A stretch of DNA of 64,000 bases, taken from NCBI RefSeq assembly GCF_026151205.1, contig NC_087072.1, positions 4,574,084-4,638,083 of the forward strand. Reading direction: 5' to 3'. Position numbers and translations under genes: made by a program. Under the pieces are notes generated by a model. The model saw only the letters and a list, made by a program, of their open reading frames with translations. It was not told the DNA's origin and made no database searches. The stretch is from Bolinopsis microptera. Lineage: Eukaryota; Ctenophora; Tentaculata; Lobata; Bolinopsidae. Of this stretch, positions 9,972 through 22,800 are shown piece after piece; position 1 is the stretch's first letter, and each line of letters starts with the position of its first letter.

Positions 9972-12900
9972 CTAAGCATCTTTGAGTCGAATATGTCTGT
10001 TGCTGGTCTGGACTACTTTGTTTTCTTCTTGCAGGTCTCTTATCACCATCTCGTATTGTATCTAATGGAGTAAGATTTATCGTACTAATTTCACAGAAAT
10101 TAAATCAGAACGACCAACAAGGTAAAACCTTCACAGTAGACCCTCCATCAATAATAACAATCGGTATATCTTAAAACATCTACTACTTTATGTCCAGAAA
10201 CATAAAAGTAATACACGAGTCCTCACAAATGACACAATCTGGTTCAAAACATTTAGAGTATATTTTAGCATTTAGAACCTCTCATACCTGAGTGAAACCG
10301 TCTTTGTAGCCCTCTTTGCAGGTGTCGAACAGCTCGTTCATCTTGAAAGAACGGTTGGCATTTCTTAATGTCTGTAAGACAAACTTTCCCAGTTCTGTTC
10401 TCTTCGCTCGACTTGAAGCACTCATTCCAGTCATCAATATCTCCATATCAATCTGACCTGTAAATGAGACACGTTATTATAGATAAGTTGCTACTTTTAT
10501 ATGAACTTAATGGCCCCCCACTTAATACATTTTGTTCGTAATCGTTATAATGTGGCAGATGAGAATTAATACTATTCTTTGTATTGAAAAGTATAATGAT
10601 TAACGGAGTGACCTCCAACATGATTGTTTGGAGAGATTACAGCAACACTAACTTCGTTACGACTGAATAGCATAAGCTATCTTTATTTGCCAAGACGATT
10701 TCTATGAGTGCCAGAGTTTATGTTCTCAATATACTGACAATTAGTGATGCTTCAATAATAGTTTACAATTTATGCGAACAAATAGCTTAAAATAGAATTC
10801 ACATGACGAAGGAGCAAGATTATCATCACATGGGATTCTTGTTTGTAAACACCATTAGGGACATTAATAAACGTTTTATTGTCTTGATGGTAATATGGAC
10901 CATATTACCATCAAGAAAATAAAAGTTTTCTACTAAACCATACCCCGTACCATATTAAATATGGCGCGAGGTATGGTTTAGTAGAAAAGATCGACAAATT
11001 CTGTGCACGTGCAACTGAGTGTGAGGTGAAACAATCATGTTCGTTATATGTTTCTGCTAACTGTAATATACGACTCTAGGAACCGCTTCTTCTCACTATT
11101 AAAGCTATTGCCGACTAGAGATTATTTTTAAGAAGTCTGATACAATTCATAAAATAGTTTTGGTGTTTAATTGAATTTAACTGTCAGTAAGGCTAGACAA
11201 TGAGATATACTACGAGAGCTGATAGTACCCTTAATATGACAGAGTTTTTGTTTCTTTTGTTCAGGGAGCAGCATAGGTCCAGGATCAGATTGCTCTGGTT
11301 ATCTACACTTTCTCCCTGAACCTAATATTGCTTATTATATGTAACACGTCACTTTTAAATCCAGGACCTGGGAAAAAGCCTATATCTGTTTTTTATAACA
11401 ATGTACAAGGTCTAATTAACACTCGTGACCTTGCGTCAGTTAACCCACCACTTAACATGACGAAAGTACATGAACTACATGGTTTTTTGTATACAAACAA
11501 ACCTGATATTGTTATTTTAAATGAGACTTGGCTGAAAAAGTCAATATTGGATAGTGAGATTTTACCTTCTGGTTATAAAATCTTTAGGCTGGACAGGTCC
11601 CTCAAAACTCATCCATGGGATCCTGAACGACCTAAGAGGTTTAGAAAAAACGGGGGTGGAGTCTTAATAGCTCATAGATTTGATCTAGATGTTACTAGTG
11701 CTAGGATAGCTGTAGTGAAAGCTCAAGCTGAGTTATTGTCTGTTGTCTTGAAGCTTCCGACTGGTAGAAAGTTGTGTATTTCGACTTTTTATAGAGTGGG
11801 GACTCTAAGCGACGACAATTACGTGGAATTTTCTAATTATTTTAGAACTCTTGCCTTAAAAAAGAAGATTGACAAGCATGTTTTAAAGTACCAGTTAACT
11901 GAAAAATTTGTAGTCTCCAATTTGGCTAAGATTTAAATCAGCTGTGACAAACTGGTAAAGAATCGTTTCGCCGAAAGAACCAACTCTCTAGCGTACTTGT
12001 AACGCGTGTTATTGCAATAATAAGCTGTGGCCTCGTGACGTCACAAAGTCCCTCAGTGCGCGCTTGCATAGCGTAATTTACATTACAAATGTTTATCATC
12101 GTCAATAAAACACGTGTAACTCACTCAAATTTTAGAATTATGACTATTACCCTAGTTCTCCAAAATCCTTATAGTTTTGGCTATCATTCTAACTAAAGGA
12201 ATAGCTGATTGGATGTACAGTGCTCACGTCATGATTTTAAACAGTGATATAGGTTCTTGAACAGTGGCGGGTGAATGTACGGTTAGAAAGTTTCTGCTAT
12301 TACAACTTATGTCATAACTCATATGTGATAATTTTGAATTGTTTTCATTGCTTAATTACACAATCAGCTAGGGAGACTGTGCCGATTATTTTTCCCCAGT
12401 CCATGAAACTCTAACGAATTTAGAAAGGATCTAGATAAGTAGGAGTTTGTTCAATTCCGAGAGCAATTATATTTATAGCATAGCGAAATTTATAACTTTA
12501 ATCCGCATGTGTCAGCCAGCACAGGAGACAAGAAGTCTGGCTACTTTACGGCCGTTCCTCTGGGACCATTAGTAGAAGTAGTTTCTATCAGAACAGTGCC
12601 GTGGGAACAGAATTCCCGCCAAAATACCCGGTATTACCAAATAGTAATACTGATTGGACTTGGAGTGTACGGTGTGCGGTGTGTCTTGAATTAGACTTAC
12701 GGCTTACCTAGTTGTTATCCTAATTGCATTATCATCGGTACATAACATAAATAAACTACTGGTAAGTTTAAATACCAAGTGCAAACGTGTTCAGTCAATC
12801 GTCCCACTGAACAACTATAGAATTTCCAAGACCCTATTATTCTCTGGCCATATATTACGGCACGATCGATTGTTAGATGGCTAAACGACCAACGTTAATA

Positions 12901-15900
12901 CTTAATCTATACAATTCTAAAACTATGAGCTAGCACTTTAATCTAAAAATACACTTTTTATATTACTCCTGATTTTTACATTTCACGTAAAACATTGTCG
13001 CCACAGGTTGATCATGGACACTAACAGCTTGATTTGAGATAAATGACTAATAAGTTTCTCTAAAGTTAACTCTAAAGTTGTGTAGTCCAGTCATTTATGG
13101 ACATTTATGGAAATGAACCTGCAAATATTCAAATACTCACGAAACTTTGCACAGACCTTCCCGAAGGTATGAATAAACGATTTTCGTTTGGAGACATTTT
13201 TTTACCGTGGAGAAAACCCAGGAGGGCCACGCCCATATTGACCCAATAACGTAACCGACCCCTTGCTTCTGAAGGTCGTAGAGTAGAGACTTCAAAATAG
13301 GCTTAAACGAAGCCGCATATGCATGTTTATATAGTGTTTACTTTTCGAAAAATTCGCCAAAAACCATTTTGGGCGTGGTGCTGAGCCCATTTTCGATAGG
13401 ATCGTGATAGAGTCTTTAGACAGGGTGCAAAAGAACCGCAATTAGCATATTAATATATGACTTACGAACAAGCATATGCCTTAAAGTGCTTACTTTTTCA
13501 TTTATTGGGGAAAAACTGATTTTCGGTTCCAGAAATCATGCAAAACTATGGATATCTGGTAAATTGGGCTATGAAGGCCCTAAAGGTTTTTGAATGTGTG
13601 CAAATTGTGCAGAATGGCCATGTTTATATACAACTTATGAAGCAACATGTACCCTAAATTACTTACTTTTCGAGTTATTCGGGGAAAAACATTGTATTAT
13701 GTCCATTTTCTACCTGTAAAATACAGTCTCACGAGCTCTTCTGCGCGCGCAAGGGACTTTATGACGTCATCGCCAAAATAATACAAACGCTATTTACACG
13801 CGTTAGAGAGCAGTTAGAGATTTAGGAATTTCAACACGTTGCTTAGTTTGCTATTTGTCACAATCTGTCAAAATATGAGGATAAATTTTTTTTCAGTTAA
13901 CTGGTCCTTTAATAGGAGATATGAATTTGAACTGTGTTTCTTGGCCTGCTGGTGAGACATCCTGTGAACTGCAAAATGGCTTCCTGGATTTCCTTACTGG
14001 TGACCTAGGACACACTCAACTAATTAATGAACCTACACATAAAGCAGGGAATGTGCTTGATTTACTGTTCACAAATGTCCCTAATATTATTACCAATTTA
14101 AAAATACTGGATCATAATGAGGCGTGCTTATCTGACCACTTTGGTATCAACTTTGGGATAAACTTCAATGTCAGCCGCAGAAAGTCTCCTAAACGCAAAG
14201 TATATATTATATAACTATACCAAAGCCAATTGGGACGGCTTGAACTTTGCTCTGAGGCGGGTCAATTGGGATAATGTGGCTGGGTCTCATGATCCACACA
14301 TTTCCTGGCCTCTTTTCAAAGATGTTCTGATTAAACTCTGCAATGAATATATCCCAAAGAAAAATGTTAAGTGTGAGTTTCAGCCGCCTTGGTATGACTC
14401 TGATTGTGATAGGGTTCTGAGAGATAAAGAGAAATGGAGAGAAAAGGCTAATGAATCTGGCAATGAGTCTGATCTTGAAAAGTTCCGTCAGTACCGCAAA
14501 GATTTTAAACGCATAATGAACGAAAAGATGAGACTCAGTGTCGAAGATGATTCTGATTCTGCCCTTATTTCCAAAAAGTTTTGGACACACGTGAAATCAA
14601 AGTCTAAGTCGACTAGGATACCTGAAACGGTCCGATACGGTGATCGTTTTAGGAACACACCAGTTGAACAGGCTAGCTTATTCAATGAATACTTCTATCA
14701 ACAATTCTCCTCAAGTAGCTCATATGACATTGACATCGACATGAGCTCCAGTAACAATTTCATGGATTTGAGATTTCACGTGTTGGATGTTTTGTTAATT
14801 TTGAAAGGGGTTAAACCGGGTAAAGCCACAGGTCCAGATGGTATCCATGGCACTGTGTTAAAAAATTGTGCGAGCACTCTTGCAAAGCCTCTAACCATGA
14901 TTTTCAACACCTCTTTTGTGACTGGATGTGTGCCGGAGGAATGGAAGCTTGCTTCTGTTGTTCCGGTACACAAGAAGGGTGAAAAAGGATCTGTTGAAAA
15001 TTACAGACCCATCTCACTGACATGCTTAGTTATGAAAGTTTTTGAACGTTGTATTTCGAAAGAGTTGCTCGCAGCTTGTAAAGGGTTAATCGACTGTAGA
15101 CAACACGGTTTTGTGAATGGGAAGTCTTGCACTACCCAGATGGTCCCATTCACAGACAACCTTGCACTGGCCCTGAACAATAAGTCAAGATCCGACATTG
15201 TTTATTTTGATTTTGCTAAGGCATTTGACAGTGTATCACATGACTTAATCCTTCGCAAGCTAAAAAATTTATATGGTATTGATGGTCTGATGCTTAGATT
15301 TTTAAAGTCGTATTTACAAGACAGACGACAGCAGGTTGTTGTAGGCGGAGCTGTCTCAAGCATGCTTCCCGTGCAATCAGGAGTGCCCCAGGGATCTATT
15401 CTGGGACCACTTCTGTTTGTTCTATTCATCAACGACATGTTCCCGTGTGTTTCGGAGGATACAAATGTAGCATTGTATACAGATGACACCAAAATTTGGA
15501 GGGTCATCGAATGCTTTGAAGACCACTATATTCTCCAAGGAGATATAGACAGGTTGTTTGCCTGGTCAATCGATAACAAAATGACTTTTCACCCTTCAAA
15601 GTGTAAGGTGTTATCTGTAACTCTGCAAAGAAATGTATTAGACAATCTTCCTTTTAATATTTATTGGTATAATCTTAATGAAGTCATAATTGATTATGTG
15701 GCATCCCATACAGATCTTGGTGTAATAATGAACAACAGGTTTCTGTGGGGTGCACATTGTGATCAATTGATATCTAAAGCAAGCTCGAAGCTTGGGCTCT
15801 TAAAGAGAACCTGTCATTTTACCATGGATAAACGCCAAAAGAGGGCTTTCTACCTTACCATTGTAGGATCAATCTTTGAACATTGCTCAGTTATATGGTG

Positions 15901-16773
15901 TCCTCAGCGATCGACACACATGTCGAAGTTTGAGGCAATCCAGAAAAGAGCGATCAAATGGATCAATGGACAACAGTTTGATCATTATATAGTGATATTG
16001 TATTCTATGAGAAGCAGAAGGAGCTTAAAATTCTACCCATTAGATCTAAGTTCATCCATAACTCAATTACGCTCTTCTATAAAATAGTAAATGATTTGGT
16101 AAGTATATCTCTACCTGAATATATTACTGTTGTTGAAGCTGGAACAATGAGGTACACAAGGAGCACGGCATCAGTCATTGAAGGACTTGACACCAGCACA
16201 TATACCTGCTCTATTGTACCAAACTGCGATAGTTTCAGAAACAGCTTCTTTTATAGAACAATGCTTCTGTGGAATGCACTGCCAGCAGAGCTCGACCGGG
16301 ATCCCGGCCGGGATTTGGTGATTTTGTCCCGGTCCCGGTCCCGGCCGGGATTTTGTTTTTAGCCGGGATTTTAGCCGGGATTTTTCCAAAATAAAGTCGG
16401 TTTAAGAGCGTATATTTGAGCCCAAATTTCACGAACCTGTGAACATTTTCCGAAAAGTTTTACTACAACAGTGCTCTACAGTGTTTCTTAATAGTTAGAT
16501 CATTTCACTTTCTCGTCGCCAAAAGTTTATCGAAAATTCAACTTTCAAGTCTTATGTGAAATGTTTATGTTACATGATCAAAATTCTATGAATTTTGATC
16601 AATGGTAGTTGGCAAATTTCAAGTCAAACAAAATTTACTAATGTTCAAAATTAATTATATGTTCAACTGTTCACTTCATGAGTAACAAATTACAAAATGT
16701 TAGAAGAAAGTTGAAGTCCGAACAAACTTAGAAATATTCAAGAGTCAGGGGCTCTCTATCTATCTCAGAGATA

Positions 16774-16815
<42 letters not shown>

Positions 16816-19800
16816 GAGAGATAGAGAAAGATAGAGAGATATAGAGATTAGAGAGAGATAGAGTAGTTACTACTACTTAATATACTTACTGTCAATTTTA
16901 ACTTGACATACCTCAGTTTGTTCTGGAAGATTTTATTCAACATATAACACTGTTTCATTTTAACTGAGATTGAGAAATATTAGAAAAATCCCGGTCCCGG
17001 TCCCGGCCGGGATGAAGCTAATCCCGGTCCCGGCCGGGTTTTCATTTCGATCCCGGTCCCGGTCCCGGTCCCGGCCGGGATGAAGGTCATCCCGGCCCGG
17101 TCCCGGCCGGGACTAAATTTCGATCCCGGTCGACCACTGACTGCCAGCCTATGTTAGACAGACTGAGAAAATTTCTATTTTCAAAACAAAGCTAACTGAA
17201 TTTCTCTGGTCTTCTGACGTATGCTGGCCTGATTAGACGGCCCATCATGGAATATTATTATATATATATATATATTATATATTATATGTATATTTTACTT
17301 TATGAATGTCATACTCTCTATAATTTGCCCCTCGCACCTGCAGTAGAACGCGCCGTTTTTTCTTTTATGAAACAACCCGAAACAAGCGCGTCACGCAGTA
17401 CGTGAGTGGCTAGATTATAGATTGTTTTATTAAAATATTATTTAATTATGTTATTTTGTTGTTATGTCGTGTAAGTTTGTGGAGTAGTAGCAAGAAGGTA
17501 TCGTATACATTTAAATTTGTTCTCTTGATTATTTATTAATGATTTTATGTAGGGTCGGCACCAATGTAATTATGGTCTTACCACCGTGTTTTGGTTCAGC
17601 CGAAATAAATTTTACCTTGATGTTTTTACATATTGTTTCTCACTCCAGCTGAGTCTGGTAGTGTTGAGTATCATGAATATTTTTCTAGCTCTCTTTTTCC
17701 ATGTTTTTGCTTCACAGGAGATATTGTGGTCTTTTTATTGAATATAACTGTAATACATTGATGTAAAGTTTATTTGAATTTTGAAAAAAAAAAAAATACA
17801 AGGTGGTCAGAAGAAACCATCTACCCGGTATACCGGAAGTTTACTAAACTAGGATGTGGGACAGACTCAACCACAGTCCCTGTCCCAAAGTATAATTACT
17901 TATCTTTAGGAACAGCGACTGTATAGTGTATAGTGTATAGTGTATACCCTGTATATCGCAACGACTTGATAATTTTAAGGTAAATAAAAGCGGGGAAAAC
18001 AAATAGAGGCAATGTGCAACCGAAAAACTTACCTGTTTTAGGATCAGTGGCCGCCTGTTTAAGGGCTTCTTTATGTAGCCTGGTGGCTTCCTCAACATCC
18101 AACTCTTCTACAACATTTGACAACCTCATTCGAGCATGGGCTTCTGACAGTCTGATCAAAGATTCAAGTTGTCTAGGGTAAGCAGTAACTGAACCTCGTC
18201 CCATTCCGACCTTCCTCATCTCTGGAAGAAGTAAATAAATTAGGTGTTAAAAATGTAACGTTATTGTGTGTGTGTGTGTGTGTGCAGTGTGGTGCATGTT
18301 TACAAAATGTATCACATAATATTGAACGCTGGCGAAAGCGTGGGAAAATACAAATTTCCACGAGTGTACAAAATGATAGAAAGTGCGCGCGAAAATTTGT
18401 TCACAAATGCTTTTTGCAAGAATGTCGTTGCAATACGACTTTGCTAGCAATAAGTCAATTCAGTGAAAGAAACGTTAGAATTGGCGGCTACTTACGAACG
18501 TAAGTTTGAATTAGCTTCTGTCCAGCTTCGTCTGAAAGCCTGGGGTTGATGAAAGTCCTAGCATAAGCTATGTAGTCCCTTAGAACCTCAGAATCCTGGA
18601 AGAATAGAGTTAAATTCCAGAACAATCGGTTTTCCCGCGTGTAATCAATGCGCGCAGTTGGCCCGGGGCGAGTCCGATTTCCTACACAAATGTCTCCAAA
18701 AATTCCGATTTATCAACTTCTGACAGCTACGGCCCTGCATCTATCAAGTTGTGATTCTAGTAACGACGTCGATCTTAAAACTTCGACAACAATGCCGCAT
18801 ACCTGTCGAATATGCCGGAAGACAGCGACTTTCCTTTCAACGGTTAACGGTGAAATTGAGCAGTTTCAGTATGATTTAACAATTCGTACTGCGTCACATT
18901 GTATGCTTGCTGCAGAGCATAACTTAACAGGTACGCTTATATTACTTACGCGTTGTGTACAGTTTCCCACGGTATTTACTTACAATGCTCTCAGCTTTAG
19001 TTTTGGCCCCGTTTCTGTAGTACAGTGATACAAGATGTGTTGCTAATCTTCTGTCAAAACTTTCATCTTGAGGATCCAACATCAGGAATATCAAATCAAA
19101 CCTGCAGTAATTTGTAATTTAAACAATTACATAAGAGGCTGTGTATTTATCTAACAGGCTTTTATACACTTGTCTGCAGTAATGCAGTAGAAAACTATAA
19201 TAATTAGGGATAGAGTACATGTACATTAATGACAGGAGGATTATAAACAGAGAAGGAAATACCAACAAACCCCAAGTCAGTCCTAACCTAGATAGTAGAG
19301 TGTGGGGTAACTTGATGTTCTCGACAATAGTCAGCTTAGCATTCCACCTTGAATCACAAGGGTTAGCTGCAGCAAGAACTGAAGCTCGAGCGTTCAGGAC
19401 ACAGATAATACCAGCTTTAGCTATTGACAGAGTCTGTTGCTCCATAACTTCGTGCAGGACGGCTCGAGTACTGTCGTCCATCTTGTCGAACTCGTCGATA
19501 CAGCACACACCATTATCAGAGAGTACAAGGGCACCTGGGCATATGGCATATTGATATGTAGTGGCAAGAGCATGTAATGACATTAACAGCATTGTGTGAA
19601 ATTATGACTATTAACCGAAGATAATCAGTGATTAGAGGTTTATTGTCTAAGTGTTATGTAATTATCAGGTCCATCTAAATACTGAATCCCCATTCCATTT
19701 ATCCAAACCGGAAATTTCCTCAGAGGCTCATTACAAAAGGCAGTTTAACAACTAACAACTAACCAGTCTGAAGAACGACCTGTTTGGTCTCAGGGTCCCT

Positions 19801-22800
19801 GGTGATATAAGCAGTGAGACCTGTAGCGGAGCTGCCTTTACCACTTGTGTATTGCCCTCGTGGTACCAGGTTATACACATATTGCAGCATCTGAGACTTG
19901 CTAGTTCCTGGAGGAGTGTGGTATGTCATTACATGGCAATGAGTGTATTCATCAGGTATAATTAGTGTTATTATATGCGCGGGTTTAATGTTGTATAATT
20001 TGGATATGGAGTGTATTATTGGAGGCTGCAGGAAAGGTTGAGTGTAAACATTCTGTGTATACATTCCGTGTATACATTTCGTGTAAACATTCTGTGAATA
20101 CATTCCGTGTAAACATTCTGTGTACAGTGTAGCGTCGTTAGTATGATATTTAATAATTAATACATTTCAATATTTCATCTTCTTCCCCATAACAAAATCA
20201 TATTATGGAGCGAATCAGAACACCTCGTATGTTTCTTCAGAAATGAAACAGAACACTTAATGAACTTTACGTGCTCCTAGTTTTTCCTAATTTAGATTCT
20301 GAGATAACGGGTACTCCATATTCCATAATCATAATATATAATAAGATAAGATTTAGATAAGATAGTCTACCAACCAGGATCTCCGCACAGCAGGATGTTG
20401 ATATCCTGTCTGAACCGTCCTCGCCCCGTGTTACTGAAATCTTTGCGAGCTCCCCCGAACAACTGCATCAGGACACCCTTCTTAATATCCGTGTTCTCGT
20501 AGATACTGGGCGCTAAAATAGACATCAGTCAGATTACATGTAGTTAAACCAGGTATTATCATATCAGGGTTCAAATATTTGGGATATAGACACTTAATCT
20601 ACTTAATTATCATTAGTACAGGAATGTTAATACAATAGTATACAATATGGTATGTAGAGGGGAAGGTACCGATAGCATGAGCGAGACGTTCGTATACTCC
20701 CGCAGATGTGGAGAGTTCCTGTAACTCAGCAACTCGTTCTGGGGTGAATGCAGCTGACTTTTCTCCTGATTCATCGTCAACATCTATCTCGCGTAACCTG
20801 GAGGTCAGGGTATCAGTCAAGAGTCAACATGCGGTTTAGTTGTGAAAACTTGGCTGTATTTAGTAACGGTGATATCGATGTTTAAACAAGGCTATATTCA
20901 AAATATTACAATATTGCCGCTACAAAATATTGCCAGAATATTAGACCTGTGCTCGTCGTCCTTTCTGAAGTGTATAACATCAATGTGAGTCCTATAGACA
21001 CTCTTAACACTCCTCTGTCTAGGATTTAGTCTAACAGGAGTAGCTCTGTAGATCCCGGTCACTGTCACTCTGTCTCCAGGGTTCACGCTGTCCACCAGGT
21101 CGTCGTGCGCGTACAGGATTACTGTGTGTGGTGTCTCTCCGGCTGGCATATCGTCTGAGGGGAGCGTCAGATTGTATTATTGTGTAAGAGAGTAAGCTAA
21201 ATAAATGTACATATGCACTTAGATTAGTTCTTTCAAGATTTGATTTGATTCTTAGAATAGCTGACCAAAAGAAAAGCCTAGCTGGTGATTATACTCTAGC
21301 TTGGAGAATGGAGATCTAGAGAGCTAATGTCTCGAACCTGGAGCCTCCTGAAGCTTAATCATCTGTTTGTCAGTGAATACACATCTGTTGTGAACAATAC
21401 TCATGCTGTGTCGTGTCTCACAGTTAGGACATACTCCTGGCTCTGCTATTCTTCCCCGGTCTATTTCCACTGTGTGCGTCTTTTGGCACACGTAACACAG
21501 GAAAAATGCTGAAATATCACGTGTTACGTCGGAAATATGCTGAAATATCTAAGGTTACCCAGGAAAACCGCTGAAATATTCAGTAAATATTTTATCTTCT
21601 CTTGTCGCCAGAAGAGCTTTTAAAACTTTGATTGAGAACTAGAACTTTCAAACTTTTAAAATGTAGTGCAGTGGTAGATAACGAACCTTCGGTCATTTCA
21701 GGGATGATATTGCTGCTGCGAATAACCATGCCACTGATAGTGATAAGTTGGTCAATATCCGTGGGGTTCAGCTTCCTCATGTTAGTGGTCTTCTCTGCGT
21801 TATACGGTCTTACCTGCAATAAAACGGTATTGACAAATTACTTCTTTCATTTGTTCTTATTACTCATCTTGATCTATTCAACTTCGTTTTAGTAACATGG
21901 CTTCACAATGGAATGTTCACAAGAAGCGAAGAATGTGTGCTTGGCAAGATGCCAAATCTCCCAATTAAAAAACAACTTCGACACAACAAATGAAGTTGCG
22001 GTGATATAAATCCGTCGCTAAAAACCTGTATCTGATGTTGAAGAGTGACGTCACTGAACCTCTCCTGGAACACTTCGTTAATACACTGATCAAAGGTAGG
22101 GATAACCTCCTGGGGGTACTGTACCAACTGTCGGTACAGTTCGGGGCAGAACTGTTGGAGGTGCTCGCAGGATATGTTCAGGTAGGGTTCTTCCGATATA
22201 GCGAGCTGAGGGAGTGTTAGAGAGGGGTTAGTGGTATTAAAATACAATTGTCTAGTTGGAATGCGAACATCGTGAAATAGCAGCTGCTAAATGAACTTAT
22301 GCTGCATATTATACAGTTGCAGTAACTAAACCCTTAGTAATACACAGTTTCCACTCAAGAACTAATTATTCAACCCTCAATATGGCGTACTATTTGAATA
22401 TGATGGAAGATCTAAAAGTTTTGAAGTTTTAGGCAACTGTTTAATTTTCACAGCTATCTGCTATAGCTAAATAAAATCTGCAATGAGTAGAGTACTAGAT
22501 ATTCAAGGAAGTTAAACGAGCGAATCACAGTGGATTAGACAGAACAAACCTCCTCAAGACGCTGAATATAGAAGCTCTCTCCCTCCTCCTCCTCAGTATA
22601 CTGAGTCAGGAACCTCCTGAACTGTTCCTGTGTCTCTGTCACCACCACATCAGTACCCCAGATAACCACCCTGGCACCACCTCCAGCCTCGCTGGTTGCA
22701 CCCACAGGATCAGTGCTGAGTCCCAGGTCTGAACCGTCAGTGGTAAGTGCTACTTCCCTCCTACTGGCTGCACCAGTGATGTCAGTACGACGTCTGTGAG

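Noticed and set aside
16096-16362. Apparent 88-codon gene
   Set aside because: It starts in the LINE C terminus and reads through into the hAT insertion; the 8-bp duplication shows the end is artificial.
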